From: Thermus thermamylovorans
GTDB lineage: Bacteria; Deinococcota; Deinococci; Deinococcales; Thermaceae
Direction: 5' to 3'
NCBI RefSeq assembly: GCF_004307015.1
Contig: NZ_SIJL01000005.1
Location: 55,402-119,401 of the forward strand
DNA: 64,000 nt
The notes under the pieces are model-generated. The model was not told the origin of the DNA and made no database searches. It saw nothing but the letters and a program-made list of their open reading frames with translations. Below are positions 1-7,958 of this stretch, piece by piece. Position 1 is the first letter of the stretch. The number at the start of each line of letters is the position of its first letter. The translations under genes were made by a program, and so were the position numbers.

Positions 1-1194
1 CAGCCTCCGCACCAGGCGGCCCACCACGTGGTGGGCTTCCCGGAAGGGAAGCCCCTTCGCCGCCAGGTAGTCGGCGAGCTCCGTGGCCAGGGCATAGCCC
101 TCCTCCGCCGCCCGCCCCATCCTCTCCCGCCGCCACCTGAGCCCGGGAAGAAGGGCGGCGAGGAGCTTAAGGCTATCCCGGTAGGTGGCGAGGGCATCCA
201 AAAGGGGTTCCTTGTCCTCCTGCAGGTCCTTGTTGTAGGCGAGGGGCAGGCCCTTCACCACCGCTGAGAGCGCCACCAAGGCCCCCAGGACCCGCCCCGC
301 CTTGGCCCGGATGAGCTCCAGGATGTCCGGGTTCTTCTTCTGGGGCATGATGGAGCTTCCGGTGGCGAAGGCGTCCGGCACCTCCACGAAGCCGAACTCC
401 TCGGTGCTGTAGAGGATAAGCTCCTCCGCCATCCGGGAGAGGTGGAGCATGCCGATGTTGAGGGCGGAGAGGACCTCGAGGGCGAAGTCCCGGCTGGCCA
501 CCGCGTCCAGGGAGTTGCGCATGGGCCTGGTGAAGCCAAGCTCCCTGGCAGTGTGGTGGCGGTCTATGGGAAAGCCCGTTCCCGCCAGGGCCGCCGCCCC
601 CAGGGGGCTTTCGTTGAGGCGCTCCCTGGCGTCCTCGAGCCTCCCCGCGTCCCGGGAAAGCATCTCGTAGTAGGCCAAAAACCAATGGGAAAGCAGGATG
701 GGCTGGGCCCGCTGCAGGTGGGTGTAGCCGGGGAGGACATGGAGGGGCTCCAGGTGCCGCTCGGCCTCTCCCACCAGCACCCGGCGCAACGCCAGGAGGA
801 GGGCCAGAAGCTCGTCGATAGCCCCCCGGAGGAAAAGCCTCAGGTCCGTGGCCACCTGGTCGTTGCGGCTACGGGCGGTGTGGAGCTTGCCCCCAGGAGG
901 GCCGATGAGCTCCGTGAGGCGGGCCTCCAGGTTCATGTGCACGTCCTCAAGCGCCTCCCGCCAGGGGAAGGTGCCCGCCTGGATCTCCTCCTCAATCCGG
1001 TCCAGGCCCTCGAGGATGGCCCTTAGCTCCTCCTCTGTGAGGAGGCCCACCTCGTGGAGCATCCGGGCGTGGACCCGGTTCTGCCAGAGGTCCTCCCGCC
1101 AGAGGGCCTGGTCAAAGGAAAGGGAGGCGTTGAAGCGGGCCGCAAGCGCATCCGGCCCCTCGGCGAAGCGGCCCCCCCAGGTCCTATGGGCCAT
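1..1194 (-). CDS. argH: Argininosuccinate lyase (C-terminus beyond window)
   Basis: Last enzyme of arginine synthesis; splits argininosuccinate into arginine and fumarate in the cytoplasm. The 398 residues in the window start [16 protein letters not shown] and carry the fumarase/aspartase-superfamily signature [12 protein letters not shown], with its mobile catalytic serine loop, plus [17 protein letters not shown] and [15 protein letters not shown]. The family is usually about 460 residues, so roughly the last 60 lie off the left edge. The ATG at 1194 lies inside the end of argG (11-base overlap), so the two are very likely translated as one operon. Identity is secure; only the 3' end is missing. 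Confidence 0.96.
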   Translation of the reverse strand, partial: MAHRTWGGRFAEGPDALAARFNASLSFDQALWREDLWQNRVHARMLHEVGLLTEEELRAILEGLDRIEEEIQAGTFPWREALEDVHMNLEARLTELIGPPGGKLHTARSRNDQVATDLRLFLRGAIDELLALLLALRRVLVGEAERHLEPLHVLPGYTHLQRAQPILLSHWFLAYYEMLSRDAGRLEDARERLNESPLGAAALAGTGFPIDRHHTARELGFTRPMRNSLDAVASRDFALEVLSALNIGMLHLSRMAEELILYSTEEFGFVEVPDAFATGSSIMPQKKNPDILELIRAKAGRVLGALVALSAVVKGLPLAYNKDLQEDKEPLLDALATYRDSLKLLAALLPGLRWRRERMGRAAEEGYALATELADYLAAKGLPFREAHHVVGRLVRRL

Positions 1195-2428
1195 AGGGCT
1201 CCCCCTCCTTTGGGGTCCCCGAGAGGGCTTTGCCCTCTTGGGGCCTTTCCGCCATGGCCCGCACCCTAAGGCGCAGAGCGTGGATCCGGATGAAGCCCTC
1301 GGCGTCCTTCTGGTCGTAGCCCCCCAGCTCGTCAAAGGAGACCAGGTCCTTCTGGTAGAGGCTCTTGAAGGCTTTGCGCCCCACCACGTAGACGTTCCCC
1401 TTGTAGAGCTTGAGCCTTGCCACCCCGGTGACCGCCTGGGCCACGTGGTCAAAGTAGGCCTGGAGGGCCTCCCGCTCGGGGGCGTACCAGAAGCCGTAGT
1501 AGACGAGCTCCGCGTACTTGGGGGCGAGCTGGTCCCGCTGGTGGAGCACCTCCCGGTCCAGGGTGAGGCTTTCCACCGCCCGCCGGGCGTGGTAAAGGAG
1601 GGTCCCTCCCGGGGTCTCGTAGACCCCGCGGGACTTCATGCCCACAAAGCGGTTTTCCACCAGGTCCACCCGGCCCACCCCGTGCCGGCCCCCGATCCCG
1701 TTGAGCCTCTGCAGAAGGGCCGCCGGGGAAAGCCTCTCCCCGTTCACCGCCACCGGATCCCCCCCTTCAAACGCCACCTCCACGTACTCCGGGGCGTCGG
1801 GGGCCTCCTCGGGGTCCAGGGTCATGCGGAACATCCCCTTGGGGGGCTCGGCCCAGGGGTCTTCCAGCACCCCCCCTTCGTAGGAAATATGCAGGAGGTT
1901 GGCGTCCATGGAGTAGGGCTTCTCCTGGGTCACGGGCACGGGGATGCCGTGGGCCTCCGCGTAGGCGATCATCTCCTGCCGGCCCTTGAAGTGCCACTCC
2001 CGCCAGGGGGCGATGACCCGGATGTCCGGCTTCAGGGCGTAGGCGGTGAGCTCAAAGCGCACCTGGTCGTTGCCCTTGCCCGTGGCCCCGTGGGCGACGG
2101 CCTCGGCTCCCTCCTCCTCGGCGATCCGCACCAGGTACTTGGCGATGAGGGGCCGGGCGATGGCGGTGCCCAGGAGGTAGTACCCCTCGTACACCGCTCC
2201 CGCGCGGAACATGGGGAAGACAAAGTCCCGCACGAACTCTTCCTTCAGGTCCAGGGCGATGGCCTTGGAAGCCCCGGTCCTGAGGGCCTTTTCCCGGGCC
2301 TCCTCCACCTCCTCCCCCTGGCCGATGTCCGCGGTGAAGGCGATGACCTCGGCCCCGTAGGTTTCCTTGAGCCACTTGAGGATGATGCTGGTGTCCAGCC
2401 CGCCGGAGTATGCCAGGACGATCTTCAT
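1184..2428 (-). CDS. argG: Argininosuccinate synthase
   Basis: Joins citrulline and aspartate with ATP to make argininosuccinate, the step before ArgH. The protein is 414 residues and begins [20 protein letters not shown], where AYSGGLDTS is the PP-loop of N-type ATP pyrophosphatases; [16 protein letters not shown] is also typical. I chose the ATG at 2428 because it places the PP-loop at the usual distance from the N-terminus and follows a GGGGTTGG-type ribosome site; an in-frame ATG 90 bases upstream would add a tail the family lacks. It is the first gene of an argG-argH unit. A TAGACT box at 2439-2444 and the palindrome GCCCCTCGAGGGGC at 2445-2458 lie just upstream. Confidence 0.97.
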   Translation of the reverse strand: MKIVLAYSGGLDTSIILKWLKETYGAEVIAFTADIGQGEEVEEAREKALRTGASKAIALDLKEEFVRDFVFPMFRAGAVYEGYYLLGTAIARPLIAKYLVRIAEEEGAEAVAHGATGKGNDQVRFELTAYALKPDIRVIAPWREWHFKGRQEMIAYAEAHGIPVPVTQEKPYSMDANLLHISYEGGVLEDPWAEPPKGMFRMTLDPEEAPDAPEYVEVAFEGGDPVAVNGERLSPAALLQRLNGIGGRHGVGRVDLVENRFVGMKSRGVYETPGGTLLYHARRAVESLTLDREVLHQRDQLAPKYAELVYYGFWYAPEREALQAYFDHVAQAVTGVARLKLYKGNVYVVGRKAFKSLYQKDLVSFDELGGYDQKDAEGFIRIHALRLRVRAMAERPQEGKALSGTPKEGEPYGP

Positions 2429-2438
2429 GCCAACCCCT

Positions 2439-2458
2439 AGTCTAGCCCCTCGAGGGGC
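2439..2458 (-). promoter_or_regulatory. Putative argG -10 box with CTCGAG palindrome
   Basis: Read on the minus strand, TAGACT (2439-2444) lies 10 bases before the argG ATG. The perfect 14-base palindrome GCCCCTCGAGGGGC (2445-2458) sits directly upstream, where the promoter spacer would be. No convincing -35 box was found. Confidence 0.4.
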
Positions 2459-2548
2459 ATGCATAAGTTTACACGAAGGGCCCGCCAGCCTGCCGTAAGC
2501 TGGCCGGGTCTTCGCCAATTCCCAGGCCGCAGGAGCATAAAAGCCCGG

Positions 2549-2579
2549 TTGACAGGGAGCCGGGGCATCCCCTTAGACT
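2549..2579 (+). promoter_or_regulatory. Sigma-A type promoter for the subtilase gene
   Basis: TTGACA at 2549-2554 is a perfect -35 match. It is followed after 19 bases by TAGACT (2574-2579), or after 18 bases by the weaker TTAGAC. The predicted start leaves a leader of about 130 bases before the ATG at 2720, with a small hairpin (CTTGCC/GGCAAG, 2694-2708) immediately before the GGAGG ribosome site. Confidence 0.6.
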
Positions 2580-2592
2580 GACCCTTAGGTCA
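2579..2592. promoter_or_regulatory. Inverted repeat at the subtilase transcription start
   Basis: TGACC CTTA GGTCA has perfect 5-base arms and a 4-base centre. It begins at the last base of the -10 box and covers the expected +1, a classic position for a repressor operator. No regulator gene is adjacent. Confidence 0.4.
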
Positions 2593-2719
2593 GCCAGGAG
2601 AAAGGGGGTGGGAACAAGGCCCGGAAAACCCTGTTGTGAAACTTCCTTCTGGAGATAAGGACCCCAGGCACGCGGAATTTGGTTCCAAGGTTTCTTGCCC
2701 CAGGCAAGTGGAGGATTGC

Positions 2720-5329
2720 ATGCGCATTTGGAAGGCTATTGGCCTACTTGGCCTCCTGGCCCTTTTGGCCTCCTGCGCCAACCTGCAACAAGGCCAGAAG
2801 CAAAGGGAACCGGTACAGACCCTCACCACCCAAGCAGGCGCTCTGGGCGGGGAGATGGTGGACGAGACCCCTGCCCTCTGGTTCGTAGAGCTTTCCGGGC
2901 CCCCGGTCATCGAAGGGGGCAATCCGGCGGCCATCGCCCAGGAGCGGGCCAACTTCCGGGCCCTGGCCCGGGCCAATGGGATACCCTTCCGGGAGAGGCT
3001 GGAGTTCGCTGAGCTTTGGAACGGCCTCTCCGTGGAGGCCACCCCTGCCCAAGCAGCCAAGCTCCGGGCCCTTCCCGGGGTGCGGGCCGTCTGGCCGGTG
3101 GTGGCAGTACCCATTCCCCAAGCGATGGAAGGAGGGACGGCCCCTGAGCTATTCACTGCCCTCACCCAGACCCAGGCGGACCTGGTGCAGAGCGAACTCG
3201 GCCTCACCGGCAGGGGGGTGCGGGTGGCGATTATCGACACGGGCATTGACCTGGACCACCCTGACCTGGCAGGGCGCATCGTGGCCGGGTGGGACTTCGT
3301 GGGGGATGACTTCAATGCGGGCAGCCCCGACCCCGAGCGGCGGATCCCTAGGCCTGACCCCATCCCCAACGATTGCAACGGCCACGGGACCCACGTGGCG
3401 GGCATCGTGGGGGCCAACGGCCGGGTGAAGGGGGTGGCCCCGGAGGTTCTCTTTGGGGCTTACAAGGTCTTCGGCTGCGAGGGCTCCACCACGGCGGACA
3501 TCATCCTGGCCGCCTTGGAGATGGCCTGGAAGGACCGCATGGACGTGGTGAACATGAGCCTGGGAGCGGCCTTCCTCTGGCCCCAGTACCCCACGGCCGT
3601 GGCCTCGGACCGGCTGGTGACCCGCGGGGTGGTGGTAGTAGCCTCTGCGGGGAACAGTGGGGCAGCTGGTACCTTCTCCATGAGCGCTCCCGGGGTAGGG
3701 AGCAAGGTCATCGGGGTGGGCTCTTTTGACAACATCGCCGTCACTTTGAGCACTTTCACCCTCTCCCCCGACGGCCAACCCATCGGCTACTCCCCGGCCG
3801 CGGCCGCCCCACCCCCTCCCACCTCAGGGAGCCTCCCCATCCAGGCCACCGGAACCCCTACTGCTACCGCCGATGCGTGCAGCCCCCTGCCCGCGGGGAG
3901 CCTCGAGGGGCACGCGGCCCTCATCCGCCGGGGTGGGTGTACTTTTTACACCAAGGCCAAGAACGCTGAGGCTGCGGGCGCGGCGGCAGTTATCCTTTAC
4001 AACAACGTTCCGGGCCGCTTCTCCGCCACCGTGGCCGGCACACCCCCGGTGAACATCCCCGTGGTGACCATCTCCGACGCCGATGGGGTTCTCATCTACA
4101 ACCGCTTGCAGCAACTGGGGGCAGTCACCCTCACCTGGACCGACCAGGTGGGTTCCTTCCCCAACCCCACGGGGAACCTGGTGAGCAGCTTTAGCTCCTT
4201 TGGCCTCTCCCCGGACCTGGCCTTGAAGCCCGACCTGGGGGCCCCGGGCGGCCTCATCTACTCCACCTACCCGCGGCACCTGGGCGGGTACGCCACCCTA
4301 AGCGGTACCTCCATGGCCGCTCCCCATGTGGCCGGGACCGTGGCCCTTTACCTACAGGCCAACCCCCGGGCCCGGCCCGAAGAGGTACAGGCCGCCCTGA
4401 TGAACAGCGCCAAGCCCCAGCGCCTCTCCGTAGCCCCCGCCACTGGCCTCCTCGAGGTCACCCACCGCCAAGGCGCGGGGATGGTCCAGATCCTGGATGC
4501 CCTCCAAAGCCCCTTGCGGGTAAGCCCTCCCAAGCTGAGCCTGGGGGAAGTGGAAAGGGGTTCAGCCTACGCGGCCATCACCCTTACCCATAAGGGCCCT
4601 GGCTTCGCCACCTACACCCTGAGCCACCAACCGGCCCCTGCTACCCGGGGCACCTTCACCGTAACGTACTTCAACGCGCCTTCCACCGTGGAGTTCGCCC
4701 CGGCCACCCTGACCCTGGCCCCCGGCCAATCGGCCACGGTGGGGGTCACCATCACCCCCAACCCTGGGTTGGCGGACGGGAGCGTCTTCGGAGGGTACCT
4801 CGTGATCACCGACGAGGAGGGCCGGGTGGTGGCCCGCGTGCCCTACGGGGGCTACAAAGGGGACTACCAAGCCATTAGGGTCTTGGAGCCCACGCCCTTC
4901 GGCTTCCCCTGGTTGGCCCGGCTGGAGGGCGGCACCTACGTTCGCCTCACCGACCCCGCCACCTTCAGCCTGCAGGAGGGGGACATCCCCTACTTCCTGG
5001 TCCACCTGGCCCACCAGGCCCAGAAGCTGGAGATGGAGATCCTGGAGGCCAGGACCCGCAGGCCCGTACACCCCGTCTTCAACAAGTTCGTGGACCTGGA
5101 GTACCTGCCCCGGAACTCCTCCTCCACCGGTTTCTTCGCCTTCGCCTGGGACGGGCGGCGTATTCACAGCAATATGGACCGGGGCCAGGGTCCTAATACC
5201 TTCCTCCGCGAAGTGCCTAACGGGGACTACATCGTGCGCATCCGGGTGCTGAAGGCCTTGGGGGATCCCAACAATCCCCGGCACTGGGAAACCTGGGAGT
5301 CCCCCGTAATCACCCTGGCTAGGCCCTAG
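2720..5329 (+). CDS. Subtilisin-like serine protease, predicted lipoprotein, with PA domain
   Basis: Predicted secreted S8 family protease of 869 residues. The start at 2720 (MRIWKAIGLL...) follows GGAGG and gives a lipoprotein signal with lipobox LLAS-C, so the mature enzyme is probably lipid-anchored outside the inner membrane. Next comes an inhibitor-I9-like propeptide (about residues 50-145). The catalytic triad is D173 (VAIIDTGID), H222 (NGHGTHVAG) and S531 (GTSMAAPHVAG). A PA domain is inserted at about residues 390-440, as in lactocepin/cucumisin-type subtilases. A long beta-rich C-terminal region of about 280 residues follows, probably Fn3-like. The gene has its own promoter and terminator. 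Codon third positions carry more A/T than in neighbouring genes, which suggests transfer or relaxed codon selection. Confidence 0.93.
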   Translation: MRIWKAIGLLGLLALLASCANLQQGQKQREPVQTLTTQAGALGGEMVDETPALWFVELSGPPVIEGGNPAAIAQERANFRALARANGIPFRERLEFAELWNGLSVEATPAQAAKLRALPGVRAVWPVVAVPIPQAMEGGTAPELFTALTQTQADLVQSELGLTGRGVRVAIIDTGIDLDHPDLAGRIVAGWDFVGDDFNAGSPDPERRIPRPDPIPNDCNGHGTHVAGIVGANGRVKGVAPEVLFGAYKVFGCEGSTTADIILAALEMAWKDRMDVVNMSLGAAFLWPQYPTAVASDRLVTRGVVVVASAGNSGAAGTFSMSAPGVGSKVIGVGSFDNIAVTLSTFTLSPDGQPIGYSPAAAAPPPPTSGSLPIQATGTPTATADACSPLPAGSLEGHAALIRRGGCTFYTKAKNAEAAGAAAVILYNNVPGRFSATVAGTPPVNIPVVTISDADGVLIYNRLQQLGAVTLTWTDQVGSFPNPTGNLVSSFSSFGLSPDLALKPDLGAPGGLIYSTYPRHLGGYATLSGTSMAAPHVAGTVALYLQANPRARPEEVQAALMNSAKPQRLSVAPATGLLEVTHRQGAGMVQILDALQSPLRVSPPKLSLGEVERGSAYAAITLTHKGPGFATYTLSHQPAPATRGTFTVTYFNAPSTVEFAPATLTLAPGQSATVGVTITPNPGLADGSVFGGYLVITDEEGRVVARVPYGGYKGDYQAIRVLEPTPFGFPWLARLEGGTYVRLTDPATFSLQEGDIPYFLVHLAHQAQKLEMEILEARTRRPVHPVFNKFVDLEYLPRNSSSTGFFAFAWDGRRIHSNMDRGQGPNTFLREVPNGDYIVRIRVLKALGDPNNPRHWETWESPVITLARP

Positions 5330-5342
5330 ACGGACCATTGGG

Positions 5343-5372
5343 AAAGGGCCCGCCCCAGGGGCGGGCCCTTTT
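5343..5372. terminator. Intrinsic terminator between subtilase and lpd
   Basis: AAAGGGCCCGCCCC (5343-5356) pairs with GGGGCGGGCCCTTT (5358-5371) and is followed by T on the plus strand. It lies 13 bases after the subtilase stop and just past the convergent lpd stop, so it may serve both directions. Confidence 0.8.
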
Positions 5373-5387
5373 GTGCTTGGGAAAGGC

Positions 5388-6761
5388 CTAAAGGTGGATG
5401 GGCCGCTCCCAGGCCCCCAGGGCCGCCTCCTTGAGGATCTCGGAGAGGGAGGGGTGGGCGTGGGGGGCCCGGCCTACGTCCTCGGCGCTGGCCTTGAAGA
5501 AGAGGGCCAGGGCGGCCTCGGCCAGGACGTCCCCCACCCGGGCCCCGATCCCGTGGACCCCCAGGATGCGGTCCGTCTGGGCGTGGGCCAGGACCTTAAC
5601 GAAGCCCTCGGTCTCCCCCATGGCCCGGGCGCGGCCCGAAGCGGAGTAGGGGAACTTCCCCACTTTATAGGGGATGCCCTGCGCTTTTAGCTCCTCCTCG
5701 GTGTACCCCACCCCGGCCACCTCGGGGTGGGTGTAGACCACGCTGGGGATGGCCAAATAGTCCACGTGGCCATAGCCCCGCACCATGTGCTCCACCGCGG
5801 CGATGCCCTCCTCGCTAGCCTTGTGGGCCAGCATGGGGCCCCGCACCACGTCCCCGATGGCGTAGATGTGGGGCACCTGGGTGCGGAGGTGCTCGTCCAC
5901 GGGGATGCGGCCCCGCTCGTCGGTGGCCAGCCCAGCGTTTTCCAGGGAAAGCCCCTCGGTGTAGGGCCTGCGACCCACGGCCAGGAGAACCCGGTCCGCC
6001 TCGAGGACCTCGCCCCCCTCCAGCTCCACCCGGGCCCCCTTCCCCTCGGGGCGCACCGCCTGTACCCTCACCCGGGTGCGGATCTCCAGCCCCTCCTTGC
6101 GGAAGACCCGCTCCGCCGCCCGGGAAAGCTCGGCGTCCATGGTGGGGAGGATGCGGTCCAGGTACTCCAGGACGACCACCTCCGCCCCCAGGCGGTGCCA
6201 GACCACCCCGAGCTCGAGGCCGATCACCCCGCCCCCCACCACGATGAGCCTTTCCGGCACCTCGGGGAAGCTCAGGGCCTCGGTGGAGGTCACCACCCGC
6301 TCCAAGTCCACCTCCGCCCAGGGGGGAAGGAGGGGGGCGCTTCCCGTGGCGATGAGGATGTAGCGGGCGGAAAGCTCCTCCCCGGTTTCCTCCACCCGCA
6401 CCTTCCGCTCGGAGAGGAAGCGGGCCGTTCCCTGGTGGCGGGCGATGCCGTTTTTCCGGAAGAGGAACTCGATCCCTTGGGTGTTGGCCCCGACCACCCG
6501 GTCCTTGTGGGCCATGAGGGCGGGGAGGTCCAGGGTTAGGCCCTCCACCTTGGCCCCAATGAGGCCCTTCTGGACTTCGTAGATGCGCTCCGTGGTCTCC
6601 AGAAGGGCCTTGGAGGGGATGCACCCCACCCGCAGGCAGGTACCCCCTAAGGCCTTTTCCTTCTCCACCACCCCCACCCGCATCCCCAGCTGGGCGGCGC
6701 GGATGGCGGCCACGTACCCCCCGGGGCCCGCCCCGATCACCAAAAGGTCGTAGGCCTCCAC
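5388..6761 (-). CDS. lpd: Dihydrolipoyl dehydrogenase (E3)
   Basis: FAD flavoprotein of 457 residues that reoxidises the dihydrolipoyl arm of the E2 subunit and passes electrons to NAD+. Visible features: the N-terminal FAD Rossmann motif VIGAGPGGYVAAI; the redox disulfide GGTCLRVGCIPSK with C42 and C47; the NAD motif VVGGGVIGLELG; and the C-terminal catalytic His-Glu in HAHPSLSE. It starts with GTG at 6761, preceded by GGAGGT, one base after the sucB stop, so it is the third gene of the sucA-sucB-lpd operon and is presumably the E3 of the 2-oxoglutarate dehydrogenase complex. Whether it also serves other 2-oxo acid dehydrogenases cannot be told from this window. Confidence 0.95.
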   Translation of the reverse strand: MEAYDLLVIGAGPGGYVAAIRAAQLGMRVGVVEKEKALGGTCLRVGCIPSKALLETTERIYEVQKGLIGAKVEGLTLDLPALMAHKDRVVGANTQGIEFLFRKNGIARHQGTARFLSERKVRVEETGEELSARYILIATGSAPLLPPWAEVDLERVVTSTEALSFPEVPERLIVVGGGVIGLELGVVWHRLGAEVVVLEYLDRILPTMDAELSRAAERVFRKEGLEIRTRVRVQAVRPEGKGARVELEGGEVLEADRVLLAVGRRPYTEGLSLENAGLATDERGRIPVDEHLRTQVPHIYAIGDVVRGPMLAHKASEEGIAAVEHMVRGYGHVDYLAIPSVVYTHPEVAGVGYTEEELKAQGIPYKVGKFPYSASGRARAMGETEGFVKVLAHAQTDRILGVHGIGARVGDVLAEAALALFFKASAEDVGRAPHAHPSLSEILKEAALGAWERPIHL

Positions 6762-6762
6762 G

Positions 6763-7947
6763 TTAGACCTCCAAGAGGAGACGCACCGGGTTTTCCACCA
6801 GCTCCTTCACCCGGCGCAGGAAGGTGACCGCCTCCCGGCCGTCCACGATGCGGTGGTCGTAGGAAAGGGCCAGGTACATCATGGGCCTTATCACCACCTG
6901 CCCCTCCCGGGCCACGGGCCTTTCCTGGATGGCGTGCATGCCCAGGATGCCCACCTGGGGCGGGTTGAGGAGGGGGGTGGAGTTCAAGGAGCCGTAGACC
7001 CCGCCGTTGGTGATGGTGAAGGTGCCCCCCATGAGCTCCTCGGGCTTGAGCTTTCGGCTGCGGGCCCTTTCGGCGAAGTCCGCGATCTGGCGCTCGATCT
7101 CGGCGAAGGAAAGCCGGTCGGCGTCCCGCAGGACCGGGACCACGAGGCCCTCCCCACCCCCCACGGCCACCCCGATGTCGTAGTAGCGGTGGTAGAGGAT
7201 GGCGTTATCGCGGATCTCGGCGTTCAGCTCGGGGATCTCCTTCAGGGCCTGGACCACCGCCTTCACGAAGAAGCTCATGAAGCCAAGCCGTACCCCGTGC
7301 TTCTTCTGGAAGGCCTCGCCCAGCTCCTTCCTGAGGGCGATGACCGCGGACATGTCCGCCTCGTTGAAGGTGGTGAGCATGGCCGTGGTCTGCCGGGCCA
7401 AAAGGAGCCTTTCGGCGATGCGGCGGCGCAAAGGGGTCATGGGCACCGCCTCGCTCACCCGCCAGGGGCGGTCGGCGGGGGGCTGGGCCGCCGGGGCGGG
7501 TGCGGGGGCAGGGGCGGGAGGGGGGGCCGCCTGGGCCTCCAGGTGGCGGAGCACGTCCTCCTTGAGGATGCGCCCCCCCAGGCCCGTGCCCTGGACCGCC
7601 TCAGGGGCCACCCCCGCCTCCCGCAGGAGGCGCTCCGCAGCGGGCATGGCCATGGGCTCGGGGGCCTTGGCCGCCTCCGCCGGGGCCTGGGGGGCCGGGG
7701 CGGCCGCCTGCGCCCCCGCTTCCAGGAGGGCGATGGCCTCCCCCACCCGGGCCGTCTCCCCGGTGCGCTTCAGGATCTTGGCAAGGGTTCCCGCAAAGGG
7801 GGCGGGGAGCTCGAGGGTGGCCTTGTCGGTGATGAGCTCCACCAGGGGCTCGTCCTGGGCAAAGCCCTCCCCTTCCCGCTTCAGCCAAGCGCCCACTTCC
7901 ACTTCCACGATGGACTCGCCCACGGAGGGCACTTTCAGCTCTTGCAC
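6763..7947 (-). CDS. sucB: 2-oxoglutarate dehydrogenase E2 (dihydrolipoyl succinyltransferase)
   Basis: Core acyltransferase of the 2-oxoglutarate dehydrogenase complex, 394 residues. Domains in order: one lipoyl domain with the lipoylated lysine K42 in ITDKATLE; an Ala/Pro-rich linker; an E3-binding peripheral domain (about 105-140: [10 protein letters not shown]...[17 protein letters not shown]); a second linker rich in Ala/Pro; and the catalytic domain ending with the active-site SYDHRIVDG (H365). GTG start at 7947 with a GGAGGT ribosome site that overlaps the sucA stop codon region, so the genes are co-translated. E2 of succinyl rather than acetyl specificity is inferred from the adjacent sucA. 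Confidence 0.94.
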   Translation of the reverse strand: MQELKVPSVGESIVEVEVGAWLKREGEGFAQDEPLVELITDKATLELPAPFAGTLAKILKRTGETARVGEAIALLEAGAQAAAPAPQAPAEAAKAPEPMAMPAAERLLREAGVAPEAVQGTGLGGRILKEDVLRHLEAQAAPPPAPAPAPAPAAQPPADRPWRVSEAVPMTPLRRRIAERLLLARQTTAMLTTFNEADMSAVIALRKELGEAFQKKHGVRLGFMSFFVKAVVQALKEIPELNAEIRDNAILYHRYYDIGVAVGGGEGLVVPVLRDADRLSFAEIERQIADFAERARSRKLKPEELMGGTFTITNGGVYGSLNSTPLLNPPQVGILGMHAIQERPVAREGQVVIRPMMYLALSYDHRIVDGREAVTFLRRVKELVENPVRLLLEV

Positions 7948-7958
7948 CGCTTACCTCC

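Noticed and set aside
848..2440. 530-codon open frame on the plus strand opposite argG
   Set aside because: Antisense shadow of argG/argH caused by high GC; Gly/Pro/His-rich product with no family pattern.
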